Shown piece after piece: positions 29,177 through 37,467 of a stretch of 64,000 nt of DNA. A model generated the notes under the pieces. It made no database searches. It was not told the origin of the DNA and saw only the letters and a list, made by a program, of their open reading frames with translations. The position numbers were made by a program, and so were the translations under genes. Each line of letters opens with the position of its first letter. The stretch's first letter is position 1. The DNA is from Devosia rhodophyticola (lineage in GTDB: Bacteria > Pseudomonadota > Alphaproteobacteria > Rhizobiales > Devosiaceae), in assembly GCF_028816475.1 (NCBI RefSeq), contig NZ_CP118247.1, forward strand, positions 496,001 through 560,000, given 5' to 3'.

Positions 29177-30205
29177 CTAGTCTGATTGGCGACCGCTGAC
29201 CGAAGCGCTGGCAAAGGTCGCCATATTGTTATGCAGGTGCAGGGCGGTCTTGGCGAGGACCGCAGCAAGAGCCGCGCCGCTGCCTTCCCCCAATCGCAGA
29301 CCAAGATCCAACAGGCCGGTTTTGCCCATTGCCCTGAGTGCCTTTGGATGACCGCCTTCAGCAGACACATGGGCAAAAATGCAATGATCGATTGATGCCG
29401 GATTGACCGCAAAAGCCACAGCGGCGGCGGCAGTCGCCACAAACCCATCGATTATGACCGGAATTTTTTGCTGACGCGTAGAAATCAAGGCGCCGAGCAT
29501 GGCTGCGATTTCACGACCGCCGACGCGCGCCAATATCGAGCAGGGGTCACTTAGTGCATCGCCGTGAAAGGCCAACGCACGATCCACGGCGTCGGCCTTG
29601 CGCCGTAGGCCAGCATCGTCAACGCCGGTACCGCGTCCTACCCAATCCGCACCGGTGCCGCCGAACAGGGCCGCATAGATCGCGGCGGCAACCGTTGTGT
29701 TGCCAATCCCCATTTCGCCGATACAAATCAGATCGGGCTTACCGGCAATGGCTTCCATGCCATAAGCGATAGTGGCGGCGCACATGCGATCATCGAGCGC
29801 TGCTGCCGTGGTGATGTCCCCTGTTGGTAGTTCCAGCGCCAGCTCGAACACCCGCAGGTTGATTTCGTGCAACCCGCAAATCTGCGAAATAGCCGCACCG
29901 CCATTGGTGAAATTTGCGACCATCTGGGCCGTCACTTCGCGCGGAAAGGCCGAAACACCCTGATCGGTAACGCCATGGTTGCCAGCAAAGATTGCCACCA
30001 TAGGATTATCGAGGGTTGGGGTGGCCTTACCCTGCCAACGGCCCAAAAATTCTACCAGCTTTTCCAGCTGCCCCAATGACCCCGGCGGCTTGGTCAAGGT
30101 CGAATCACGCTCACGAATCGCGGCTACGGCTGCTTCGTCGCCCTCGGGCAGAATGGTCAAAAGTTCGATGACATCGGCGTAGACGGCGTTTGGCGAGGCG
30201 GGCAT
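29177..30205 (-). CDS. cobT: Nicotinate-nucleotide--dimethylbenzimidazole phosphoribosyltransferase
   Basis: Activates the lower ligand of cobalamin as alpha-ribazole 5'-phosphate, 342 residues. Family hallmarks: TKPPGSLGQLE near residue 38, FAGNHGVTDQGVS, EMGIGNTTVA, VGRGTGVDD and the catalytic Glu in RLGEGSGAAL. It is divergent from cobS, with only 52 bases between the starts, leaving no room for a B12 riboswitch; the two products act in succession. Ends 15 bases from the convergent histidine kinase. Confidence 0.95.
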   Translation of the reverse strand: MPASPNAVYADVIELLTILPEGDEAAVAAIRERDSTLTKPPGSLGQLEKLVEFLGRWQGKATPTLDNPMVAIFAGNHGVTDQGVSAFPREVTAQMVANFTNGGAAISQICGLHEINLRVFELALELPTGDITTAAALDDRMCAATIAYGMEAIAGKPDLICIGEMGIGNTTVAAAIYAALFGGTGADWVGRGTGVDDAGLRRKADAVDRALAFHGDALSDPCSILARVGGREIAAMLGALISTRQQKIPVIIDGFVATAAAAVAFAVNPASIDHCIFAHVSAEGGHPKALRAMGKTGLLDLGLRLGEGSGAALAAVLAKTALHLHNNMATFASASVSGRQSD

Positions 30206-30257
30206 GGCTGGTCCGGCGGTAAAGTGCTAGGAATGGCGACCTTGTTACGCAAACTCG

Positions 30258-31112
30258 ATGGAAATGCAATTGAGCGCCGAGCATCAGGGCAGCCCGCCGA
30301 TTACAGAAGAACGCGAACCGACGGTGCCACTTGAAGCGCCGCCAGTTCCGGGGCTCAGAGCCGATTTCCTGATGGCGTTGCGGTTTTTTTCCCGGCTGCC
30401 GACCGGCGACGCAACGCACGAAATTCCCGATCTCAATCGAATCGCCTTGGCATTGCCCTTTGCCAGTCTGGTGATTGGGGTTGGACCGGCGGCCTTGTTG
30501 TTGCTGACGGGCTGGCTGGGATTGCCGAGCTATTTTGGCGCTGCGCTGGCCGTTGGCGCCGCCGTTCTGGTTGGCGGCGCCATGTCAGAGGACGCAATTG
30601 CGGACAGTGCGGACGGGCTTTTCGGTGGCGCAACGGCAGCGCGGCGCCTCGAAATCATGAAGGACAGTCGGCATGGCACCTATGGGGTGGCTGCACTATG
30701 CCTGTTTCTGGTCTTGCGGATTGCAGCACTTGGCGCCATTGCGATGGTCAATCCCCTCGCTGCAGCCGGATTATGGCTGGGCGCGAGCGTCATGGGGCGC
30801 TCCTGCGCGCTGTGGCTGGCGGCCAGTGCCGCGCCTGCCCGCACGGATGGGGCTGGCGCGACGGCGGGACAATTGCTCAAGCGCAATTTTGCCGTCGGGG
30901 CGGGTTTTGCGCTGTTGATCGGGTTTGTTTTGGCAGCGCCGTTCGCGGGTTTGCTTGGGCTCGGGCTTGGATTGGCCATCGGCTTGGCAACAATCCTTGG
31001 ATGGACAGTGTTGTGTGTGCGGCTGGTTGGCGGGCAAACCGGTGATTTGGTCGGCGCGCTGGTGGCTTTGCTCGAAATCGGTCTTTTGACGGGCTTTCTG
31101 GCTGGCCTCTAG
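30258..31112 (+). CDS. cobS: Adenosylcobinamide-GDP ribazoletransferase
   Basis: Integral membrane cobalamin synthase that joins adenosylcobinamide-GDP to alpha-ribazole, 284 residues. After a Pro-rich N terminus of about 35 residues come FLMALRFFSRLP, the acidic motif SEDAIADSADGLFGG (the family HEDGLAD-DGLGGG region, with Ser for His here), and MKDSRHGTYG, followed by several membrane helices. Paired divergently with cobT. Confidence 0.92.
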   Translation: MEMQLSAEHQGSPPITEEREPTVPLEAPPVPGLRADFLMALRFFSRLPTGDATHEIPDLNRIALALPFASLVIGVGPAALLLLTGWLGLPSYFGAALAVGAAVLVGGAMSEDAIADSADGLFGGATAARRLEIMKDSRHGTYGVAALCLFLVLRIAALGAIAMVNPLAAAGLWLGASVMGRSCALWLAASAAPARTDGAGATAGQLLKRNFAVGAGFALLIGFVLAAPFAGLLGLGLGLAIGLATILGWTVLCVRLVGGQTGDLVGALVALLEIGLLTGFLAGL

Positions 31113-31194
31113 GTGGGCAGCGTATGCGACTTGAAAAAGCCGTATCGGTCCCCATTATCAATTGTAGGTACGCGGTGGTGAGGTAAGCGAAGCG

Positions 31195-31881
31195 ATGGCA
31201 TTTATCGGAATCGCATTGCTGATCGCCATAGCGTTGGCCTTGGTGGTTATTGCCGACGCCGGAGCCTTGGTCGGCCTGAACCAGTTCCAGACGGCGCAAG
31301 TGCTGCCGCTGTTGTTACTACTGGTCATATTTGCCGGCGGCCTGTTTTCCCGGCGTCGACGGGCCTCTGAGCTTTTTGGCAATCTGGCGATCTGGATTGC
31401 CATCGCGACCGCAGCCGGTCTGGGTTACGTCTATCGCTATGATCTGAGCAACGTTGCCTGGAAGGTGGCCGGGCAATTCCGGCCTGGCGTCGCCGTAATT
31501 GACGCTGAGCGCGGTACCGCCATTTTTTCGCGTGGGCTGGGCGGCCATTTTGAAGTGCGTGCCAACATAAATGGCCATGTCACACCCTTGATATTTGATA
31601 CCGGTGCCAGCGCAGTGGTACTCAACAGCAGCGATGCCGCCGCTGCCGGAATTGACGTTGACCGCCTGCAATTCAACATTCCGGTTTCCACCGCCAATGG
31701 CACTGGCCAGGCGGCGTTTATAACGCTCGATCGTATGGAAATCGGTGGCATCACCCGCACCGGCGTGCGTGCTTTTGTTACATCCGATGATTCCCTCGAA
31801 AAAAGCCTTTTGGGGATGACTTTTCTGGAAACACTAACCCGGTATTCGGTCAGTCAGGATGCGTTGGAATTGACCGACTAG
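31195..31881 (+). CDS. Membrane-anchored retropepsin-like aspartic protease
   Basis: Clan AA protease of the TIGR02281 type, 228 residues. Two or three N-terminal membrane helices (about 4-22, 36-50, 62-80) place a single aspartic-protease domain in the periplasm; the catalytic DTGAS is at 135-139, followed by VVLNSSDA and LLGMTFLE, the second conserved turn. Such proteins work as homodimers because each chain brings one Asp. Substrate unknown. Stop lies 3 bases from the convergent dusA stop. Confidence 0.88.
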   Translation: MAFIGIALLIAIALALVVIADAGALVGLNQFQTAQVLPLLLLLVIFAGGLFSRRRRASELFGNLAIWIAIATAAGLGYVYRYDLSNVAWKVAGQFRPGVAVIDAERGTAIFSRGLGGHFEVRANINGHVTPLIFDTGASAVVLNSSDAAAAGIDVDRLQFNIPVSTANGTGQAAFITLDRMEIGGITRTGVRAFVTSDDSLEKSLLGMTFLETLTRYSVSQDALELTD

Positions 31882-31884
31882 GCT

Positions 31885-32874
31885 CTAAACTGCCAATGCG
31901 CTCAACGCAGCAACGGCTGCAAGAGCGCGGTCCAGCACTTCTGGCCCCGCCTGAGGACGGCATGCCTCAACGCTCAGGATCTGGCGGAACTGGCGGGCAC
32001 CGGGCAGGCCATTGGCCAGACCCAGCATATGGCGGGTGATCTGATTGATCCGAACGCCTTTACCTAGTTGGGCCTCGGCGTAGGAGGCCATTTCCATCAT
32101 GACTGTTTCTAGCGTGACTGGATCGCCAGGTTCCCCGAAAATCCTGCTATCGACCTCGGCCAGCAGCATGGGCGTGTGGTATGCGGCGCGCCCCATCATG
32201 ACGCCATCGGTGAGCGCCAATTGTTGGGTGGCATGTTCCAGCGTATCGATGCCCCCGTTGATCATGACGGGCAACGGCGCAAGGCGGGTCCGCAAGCGAT
32301 GCACCCGGTCATAGTCAAGGGGCGGGATGGTGCGGTTTTCCTTTGGCGACAGTCCGTTTAGCCAAGCTTTGCGGGCATGCACATAAAGCGCATCAACCTT
32401 TGCCTCCACCATGGCGTCGGCGAACAGATCTAGCCCGGTTTCAACGTCCTGATCATCAATGCCAATGCGGCACTTGACTGTGATCGGACGGTCCGTGGCG
32501 TTGCGCATGGCGCGAACGCAATCGGCCACAAGGTCCGGCTCGGCCATCAGGCAAGCACCGAAACGACCCGACTGCACTCGGTCAGAGGGGCAACCGACAT
32601 TGAGATTAATTTCCGCGTAACCGAACTCTGCCCCGATGGCAGTTGCCTCTGCCAGTTCGGTGGGATTGGAGCCGCCCAATTGCAGCGCTACGGGTTGTTC
32701 GACCGGATCAAACCTCAGCAACCGCTCCCTGTCGCCCCGCACCAGAGCAGCACTGGTGACCATTTCGGTAAACAGCAACGTCCGGCGGCTCAACAAACGG
32801 TGCAGATACCGGCAGTGGCGATCGGTCCAGTCCATCATCGGGGCGACGGAAATTGTTCGGTCTATATTTTTCAA
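31885..32874 (-). CDS. dusA: tRNA-dihydrouridine(20/20a) synthase
   Basis: FMN enzyme that reduces uridine 20/20a in the tRNA D-loop, about 329 residues. Flavin-binding SVAPMMDWTDRHCRY, substrate-gating Cys in NVGCPSDRVQSGRFGACLM, HARKAW and MINGGID are clear, and DusA rather than DusB/C is indicated by MMDWTDRHCR. The start is not certain: the frame is open to a TTG at 33006, but the segment before SVAP would be unusually long, so I use the TTG at 32872-32874. No ATG is available in either case. Confidence 0.92.
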   Translation of the reverse strand: MKNIDRTISVAPMMDWTDRHCRYLHRLLSRRTLLFTEMVTSAALVRGDRERLLRFDPVEQPVALQLGGSNPTELAEATAIGAEFGYAEINLNVGCPSDRVQSGRFGACLMAEPDLVADCVRAMRNATDRPITVKCRIGIDDQDVETGLDLFADAMVEAKVDALYVHARKAWLNGLSPKENRTIPPLDYDRVHRLRTRLAPLPVMINGGIDTLEHATQQLALTDGVMMGRAAYHTPMLLAEVDSRIFGEPGDPVTLETVMMEMASYAEAQLGKGVRINQITRHMLGLANGLPGARQFRQILSVEACRPQAGPEVLDRALAAVAALSALAV

Positions 32875-33121
32875 GGTGTTACGGCTTCTTTTCGCGATGG
32901 CGTTCCGGAAACGATCATGAGTGGACGCCTTCTTTAATGCAAAATCGGGCAATTGTGCACCCTGCCGAATGTCATTGCTGCGATGAAACGAAATCGAATT
33001 GCTCAAAGATTAGGCATTGGGGCAGGATAATCTCCTAACGCCAATGTCTTTGCGATTGGATGCCCGGACAGATGCGGGGGCAATTTGGTACAACTCTTTC
33101 AGTAACAAATTGGAGCTCCCC

Positions 33122-34033
33122 ATGCGTTTTTCAACGTTTGCTGCAACCGTTCTGATCGGGTTCAGCCTTATTTCTGGCGCTCACGCTGAACGCATGACCG
33201 ACCAGCCACTGGTCAATGCGGATTGGCTTGAGCAACATCTGGGCGACAAGAGCCTGGTCGTTCTGGATAGCCGCGATGCCGTCAAGGATGTGTTGCCATA
33301 TGACGTCGCTCACATCCCCGGCGCGATCAGCGCGCCCTACTCCACCTCGGGCTGGCGCAATTCAATTGATGATGTACCCGGCCAGTTTCCTGGCGTGGAA
33401 AAAACATCGGCTCTGATTGCAGCGCTGGGCATTTCTGATGACAGCCATGTGGTCATTGTGCCTGCTGGCACCAACTCAAGCGAGTTTGGCGCTGCAACGC
33501 GCATCTACTGGACATTCAAGGTACTGGGACATGATGCGGTTTCCATTCTTGATGGCGGATCACGCGCCTGGGATGCGACTGGTGGGGAAGTAACCAACGT
33601 CGCCACCGTCTTGCCCCCAGCAACCTTTACCCCCAATTTCCGTCAGGAACTGCTGGCCACGACCGCCGATGTCAAAGCCGCGATGGCCGATGGCACGCCG
33701 CTGATTGATGGTCGTCCTGCGGCGCAATACAAGGGTGAATCCAAGAGCCCCGTGGTTCGGGTTGCCGGCACCATTCCGGGTGCAGTCAACATTGAAAACA
33801 TGAGCCTGTATGACAACGACAAGGCGTCCTTTGCTGACCCTGAAAAAGTCGCAAGTCTTGCCGCCAGCGTTGGTGTAGAAGCCGACGAGTCCAATATCGC
33901 CTTCTGCAATACAGGGCATTGGGCTTCGGTAGTCTGGTTTGGCCTTTCCGAAGTCCAGGGCAACAAGAATACCCGCATGTATGATGGCTCGATGGCTGAA
34001 TGGGCCGCCGATCCTGAGCGCCCCGTTGAATAG
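33122..34033 (+). CDS. Exported thiosulfate/3-mercaptopyruvate sulfurtransferase (tandem rhodanese)
   Basis: Two-domain rhodanese of 303 residues with a signal peptide (TFAATVLIGFSLISGAHA, cut before ERMTD), so it acts in the periplasm. The N-terminal domain (about 30-155) is non-catalytic, with a Gly/Thr region where Cys would be; the C-terminal domain (about 175-300) carries catalytic Cys262 in FCNTGHWAS, a loop unlike the CGSGVTA of mercaptopyruvate enzymes, leaving the donor open. GGAG six bases before the ATG fixes the start. It heads a plus-strand group with a YeeE/YedE transporter and a Cys-repeat protein, a context pointing to sulfane sulfur handling. Confidence 0.9.
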   Translation: MRFSTFAATVLIGFSLISGAHAERMTDQPLVNADWLEQHLGDKSLVVLDSRDAVKDVLPYDVAHIPGAISAPYSTSGWRNSIDDVPGQFPGVEKTSALIAALGISDDSHVVIVPAGTNSSEFGAATRIYWTFKVLGHDAVSILDGGSRAWDATGGEVTNVATVLPPATFTPNFRQELLATTADVKAAMADGTPLIDGRPAAQYKGESKSPVVRVAGTIPGAVNIENMSLYDNDKASFADPEKVASLAASVGVEADESNIAFCNTGHWASVVWFGLSEVQGNKNTRMYDGSMAEWAADPERPVE

Positions 34034-34060
34034 GATCGACGGATCGTTATAGGCAATTAC

Positions 34061-34114
34061 AATGTCCAGGGCCTTGCTCTGGACATTGACGTATCGGGCT
34101 CTTTAAAGCCTTTT
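34061..34114 (+). terminator. Two hairpins between rhodanese and transporter genes
   Basis: A perfect 9-base stem with a 9-base loop (34061-34069 with 34079-34087) is followed by a short GGCT/AGCC hairpin (34097-34110) and TTTT. Together they could stop part of the transcription between the rhodanese and the transporter, lowering rather than abolishing downstream expression. Confidence 0.5.
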
Positions 34115-34145
34115 CATTGGCTCCATCGTTGGCAGTATTGATCTC

Positions 34146-35366
34146 ATGAGTATGGCTTCCGCCTCCGTTCCGCAGTCTTCTCCCGGTGCCAGCGGCATTA
34201 ACGTCGACCGTGGCGTCGTGCTTTTGGTCAGTCTTGCCGTTGTGGTCGTGGCCCAGATTATCGGGCAGGTTATCAGCCCGCGCCAATCGCTGCTGTTTCT
34301 GGTCGGCGGGCTGTTAGGAGTCACGCTTTATCACGCCTCGTTCGGCTTTACCGGTGGTTGGCGCCGCATGGTAGTCGAGGGCCGTGGCCGGGCGATGCGG
34401 GCACAAATGCTGATGATCGGTGCCGCAGCGATTGCTTTTATTCCCCTTCTAGCTCTGGGTAATGTGTTCGGCCAACCTCTGGTTGGGGCAACCGCGCCGG
34501 TTGGGGTATCGGTGCTGGTTGGGGCGGCCCTGTTCGGGCTTGGCATGCAGCTGGGCGGCGGGTGCGGATCGGGCACACTGTTTACCGTGGGCGGCGGCAG
34601 CGCGCGGATGCTAGTGACATTGGCGTTTTTTATTGTCGGCGCATTACTGGGCACCGCACATCTGCCATGGTGGTTGGGGATGCCTTCAATGCCGCCAACA
34701 AGCCTTGGTTTAGTGCTCGGCGTGCCGGGTGGCGTTGCTGTGACGTTGCTCGGTTTGGCTGCTGTTGCAGGGGTAACCGTGTTAATCGAACGTGCACGTC
34801 ATGGTAGCCTTGAGCGTCCCGCCGAACCATCTCGGCGTGGCTTGACGCGACTTCTGCACGGTCCATGGCCACTCGTCGGTGCTGGACTGGCACTGGCTGC
34901 CCTAAATTTGGTCACCTTGCTGGTGGCTGGCCATCCATGGTCGATCACTTACGGCTTTGGTTTGTGGGGGGGCAAGATTGCCAGCGCGGTTGGTGTGCCG
35001 GTGGCGAGTTGGGAATTCTGGACCTGGCCGGGTCAGGCGGCGGCTCTTAATGATAGCGTTCTGGCAGATGCGACGTCGGTGATGAATTTTGGCATATTGC
35101 TTGGCGCGGCGCTGGCGGCCGGGTTGGCCGGCAAATTTGCGCCGAAGGCCAAATTACCGTTCTTGTCCCTCTTGGCGGCAGCCATCGGCGGGGTGGCGAT
35201 GGGCTATGGCGCCCGGCTATCATTTGGGTGCAATATCGGGGCGCTGTTTTCCGGCATTGCCTCGGGTAGCCTGCATGGATGGCTCTGGTTTGCCGCCGCG
35301 TTCGCCGGCAGTTTCGGCGGTATCCTGGCGCGTCCGCTGTTTGGACTGGATGGGTTCAAGAAATGA
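34146..35366 (+). CDS. YeeE/YedE-family sulfur-compound transporter
   Basis: Polytopic membrane protein of 406 residues, about ten helices, in the YeeE/YedE (DUF395) family whose characterised member TsuA imports thiosulfate. The two conserved cysteine signatures are present: MQLGGGCGSGTLF in the first half and LSFGCNIGALFSG near the C terminus, as in the internally repeated TsuA fold. The cysteines are thought to pass thiosulfate by transient S-S contacts. Its stop overlaps the start of a Cys-repeat protein by ATGA, tight translational coupling. No TsuB/TusA-like gene is adjacent, so a cytoplasmic acceptor is not evident here. Confidence 0.9.
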   Translation: MSMASASVPQSSPGASGINVDRGVVLLVSLAVVVVAQIIGQVISPRQSLLFLVGGLLGVTLYHASFGFTGGWRRMVVEGRGRAMRAQMLMIGAAAIAFIPLLALGNVFGQPLVGATAPVGVSVLVGAALFGLGMQLGGGCGSGTLFTVGGGSARMLVTLAFFIVGALLGTAHLPWWLGMPSMPPTSLGLVLGVPGGVAVTLLGLAAVAGVTVLIERARHGSLERPAEPSRRGLTRLLHGPWPLVGAGLALAALNLVTLLVAGHPWSITYGFGLWGGKIASAVGVPVASWEFWTWPGQAAALNDSVLADATSVMNFGILLGAALAAGLAGKFAPKAKLPFLSLLAAAIGGVAMGYGARLSFGCNIGALFSGIASGSLHGWLWFAAAFAGSFGGILARPLFGLDGFKK

Positions 35367-35677
35367 GTAATCGCAATACATTTCTTTTTGGCGCGGCGCT
35401 GGCCACCGCCGTGACAGCGGTGGCGGTTGATCACGTCAGCCATCGCGTGGCACCGGCCCCCGCGGCCGTCACAGCCGCGGTTGTCAGCGCGGTAGCAAGT
35501 GACGCGTCGCCATGTTCTGCCGCAGCTCCCTGCTCGGCTGCTTCACCGTGTTCTGCTGCAGCGCCCTGTTCTGCCGCAGCACCCTGTTCTGCCGCAGCAC
35601 CTTGCGCGGCAGTGGCTCCGTGTGCTGCTGCGGCTCCGTGTGCGGCGGTTGCACCGTGTTCGGCGACGGGGCAGTAA
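35363..35677 (+). CDS. Small exported protein with nine PC(S/A)AxA cysteine repeats
   Basis: I do not recognise a family. The 104-residue protein has a hydrophobic N terminus (FLFGAALATAVTAVAV, residues 7-22) that looks like a signal peptide or anchor, an Ala/Val/Pro linker, and from residue 50 nine near-perfect hexapeptides PC(S/A)A(A/V)(A/S), placing Cys at 51, 57, 63, 69, 75, 81, 87, 93 and 99. The rest of the tail is almost only Ala, Ser, Pro. Its ATG is inside the stop of the YeeE/YedE transporter gene (ATGA). Such regular thiols outside the cytoplasm could carry persulfides, bind a soft metal or form disulfide-linked polymers. ORF reality rests on coupling, N-terminal signal and absence of stops. 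Confidence 0.75.
   Translation: MSNRNTFLFGAALATAVTAVAVDHVSHRVAPAPAAVTAAVVSAVASDASPCSAAAPCSAASPCSAAAPCSAAAPCSAAAPCAAVAPCAAAAPCAAVAPCSATGQ
35510..35671 (+). repeat. Nine tandem 18-bp units encoding PCSAAA-type hexapeptides
   Basis: Nine 18-base units with no insertions between them. Proline and cysteine codons are invariant in meaning while third positions vary (CCA, CCC, CCG, CCT; TGT, TGC, TGC), and the Ser and Ala codons also vary, so selection appears to hold the amino-acid pattern and the array is not a very recent slippage product. Confidence 0.9.
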
Positions 35678-35683
35678 AGGGAG

Positions 35684-36292
35684 ATGCAACCCGACCGCAC
35701 TCGCGCTGCTCAAGAGGCCTTGTTTTGCGAAGCAACGCTTGCCAAATCGGGCGACAATGTTTTGCTGGAGACGCTACGCGGTGCTGAGACCATCAAGGCC
35801 TGGAGCCATTATCCGGCGGGGGATGTGTTTGACCCGGAAAGTGGCGCGCAGTGGTATTATCATTGCCACGACCCACAGTCCGAGCAGGAACACGGTCATT
35901 TCCATTGCTTCGTGCGACCGGACGGCGCCAAGGGCCCCATCCACCATCTGATCGCGGTTGGGGTCGATCCCTATGGGAAGCTAGTTCGCCTTTTTAGCGT
36001 CAATCAGTGGGTGGTTGGCGACGATTGGGCCGATGCGGCAAAAACTGTTGATCTACTTGAACGGTTTGATGTGCAGATGGGGCGCCCCTCCTATCTGGTC
36101 AATCGTTGGCTGACGGCGATCATTGCGCTTTACCAAGAGGAAATCGCTGACCTGATCCGGCAGCGCGACGAGGTAGTCGCGGGCCTATCCGCTGTTGGGC
36201 CGGATGCAGCGCGGGCTGACAGGACTCTGGAAGTAGCGTCTGAACTGACGGTCGATCTTTCGGCCAAGGCAAAAGCGATCCTGGCCAACTAG
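35684..36292 (+). CDS. Histidine-rich protein of unknown function (DUF6969-like)
   Basis: Cytoplasmic by appearance, 202 residues, no signal peptide or membrane helix. I recall a Pfam family of unknown function, DUF6969, with this look but cannot confirm it here. The conserved-looking core is WSHYPAGDVFDPESGAQWYY followed by HCHD (60-63) and EHGHFHCF (69-76), then HH at 87-88: a cluster of seven His, an Asp, a Glu and two Cys that would suit a metal site. The C-terminal third is helical. It starts 6 bases after the Cys-repeat gene, so it belongs to the transporter unit. Confidence 0.75.
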   Translation: MQPDRTRAAQEALFCEATLAKSGDNVLLETLRGAETIKAWSHYPAGDVFDPESGAQWYYHCHDPQSEQEHGHFHCFVRPDGAKGPIHHLIAVGVDPYGKLVRLFSVNQWVVGDDWADAAKTVDLLERFDVQMGRPSYLVNRWLTAIIALYQEEIADLIRQRDEVVAGLSAVGPDAARADRTLEVASELTVDLSAKAKAILAN

Positions 36293-36448
36293 TTTACCCA
36301 CCTGCGACGAGCGCCCCAATCAACATTACATGCCGTCCCATTCGATGATTTTGTAACTTTGGGGCCTGCGTGAACGAATGACCCACATATCCCGCCAAAA
36401 ATGTCCCGGCAGCCTCGCTGCCCGGTGTACAAAGTGGAGTTTGGGTAT

Positions 36449-37432
36449 ATGGAACGCAATCATCAGATCTATCCTGTTATGGCGTTGGCCTGCCTGATTT
36501 ATCTCGCATCGGCCGCCTTTGCGCAGGCGCAGACCAGCGCCTGGAGCGGTGAAGGCTGGGAAACCGATTTTTCCCAATCAAGCATCGACCTATCGGAAAT
36601 AATCTCGGGCGGACCGCCGCGTGACGGCATTCCGTCCATCGACAATCCTCGGTTTGAATCAGCCGATGCCATTACCGATATTGATGGGCGTGAGCCGGTT
36701 ATTCAATTTCCAATCGAGGGCGATAGCCGGGCCTATCCGCTGCGCGTGCTGATCTGGCATGAGATTGTCAACGACGTTGTCGATAGCGTCCCTGTCGCCG
36801 TCACCTATTGCCCGCTGTGCAATGCAGCCATCGTTTTTGACCGGCGGCTGGATGGGCAGACGCTGGAATTCGGAACAACGGGCAAACTGCGTCATTCCGA
36901 CCTGATCATGTATGACCGCACCACCCAAAGCTGGTGGCAGCAGTTTTCTGGCGACGCCGTTGTAGGCGCGCTGACGGGGCGTGATCTCAAGAAGATGCCC
37001 TCGCGGATCGTTTCGTTTGAAAAGTTCAGGCAGGACAATCCCAGCGGTCAGGTGCTGGTGCCCAATGATCCCAATTTCCGGCGATATGGCGACAATCCCT
37101 ATCAAAACTATGACACCGCCGAGCGGCCCTTCCTGTTTCAGGGAGAACTGCCGGACGACATTGCGGCCATGGCCCATGTGGTTGTGGTCGATACCGGTGC
37201 CGAGCCGATCATTGTAAGTCTCGAACGTGTCCGCAAATCTGCCTATGAGCGCAACGGCTACACTGTGTCCTATCAGGATGGCGTTGCTTCAGCGCTGGAT
37301 GCGCACAGCATCGAGCAGGGACGCGATATCGGTACGGTGGTTGTTACCAAGGACGGTGCCGATATTGTCCACGATCTGACATTCGCCTTCGTTGCGCATG
37401 TATTTTATCCTGATGTGCCGATCATACAATGA
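36449..37432 (+). CDS. DUF3179 exported protein
   Basis: Exported protein of 328 residues with a signal peptide (VMALACLIYLASAAFAQA) and a full-length DUF3179 domain. Family marks are RAYPLRVLIWHEIVND, the VTYCPLCNAAIVFDR segment with Cys121 and Cys124 in a C-x2-C, and LRHSDLIMYDRTTQSWWQQ. Function of DUF3179 is not established; the CxxC suggests redox or metal chemistry in the periplasm. Separated from the His-rich gene by about 155 bases, so membership of the same transcript is likely but not shown. The ATG at 36449 is chosen for the GGAG upstream; a Met ten codons later is the alternative. Confidence 0.88.
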   Translation: MERNHQIYPVMALACLIYLASAAFAQAQTSAWSGEGWETDFSQSSIDLSEIISGGPPRDGIPSIDNPRFESADAITDIDGREPVIQFPIEGDSRAYPLRVLIWHEIVNDVVDSVPVAVTYCPLCNAAIVFDRRLDGQTLEFGTTGKLRHSDLIMYDRTTQSWWQQFSGDAVVGALTGRDLKKMPSRIVSFEKFRQDNPSGQVLVPNDPNFRRYGDNPYQNYDTAERPFLFQGELPDDIAAMAHVVVVDTGAEPIIVSLERVRKSAYERNGYTVSYQDGVASALDAHSIEQGRDIGTVVVTKDGADIVHDLTFAFVAHVFYPDVPIIQ

Positions 37433-37467
37433 TTGAACGCCCGACCGTTCCAAAGAGGAATTCTTGA

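Noticed and set aside
30206..30257. Possible cobalamin riboswitch between cobT and cobS
   Set aside because: Only 52 bases separate the divergent starts, too short for the element, and no B12-box-like sequence is seen.
35431..35700. Open frames in other readings of the Cys-repeat array, including a minus-strand EQGAAA-type repeat
   Set aside because: Any 18-bp repeat is open in several frames. Only the plus-strand PCSAAA frame has a signal-like N terminus and a coupled start.
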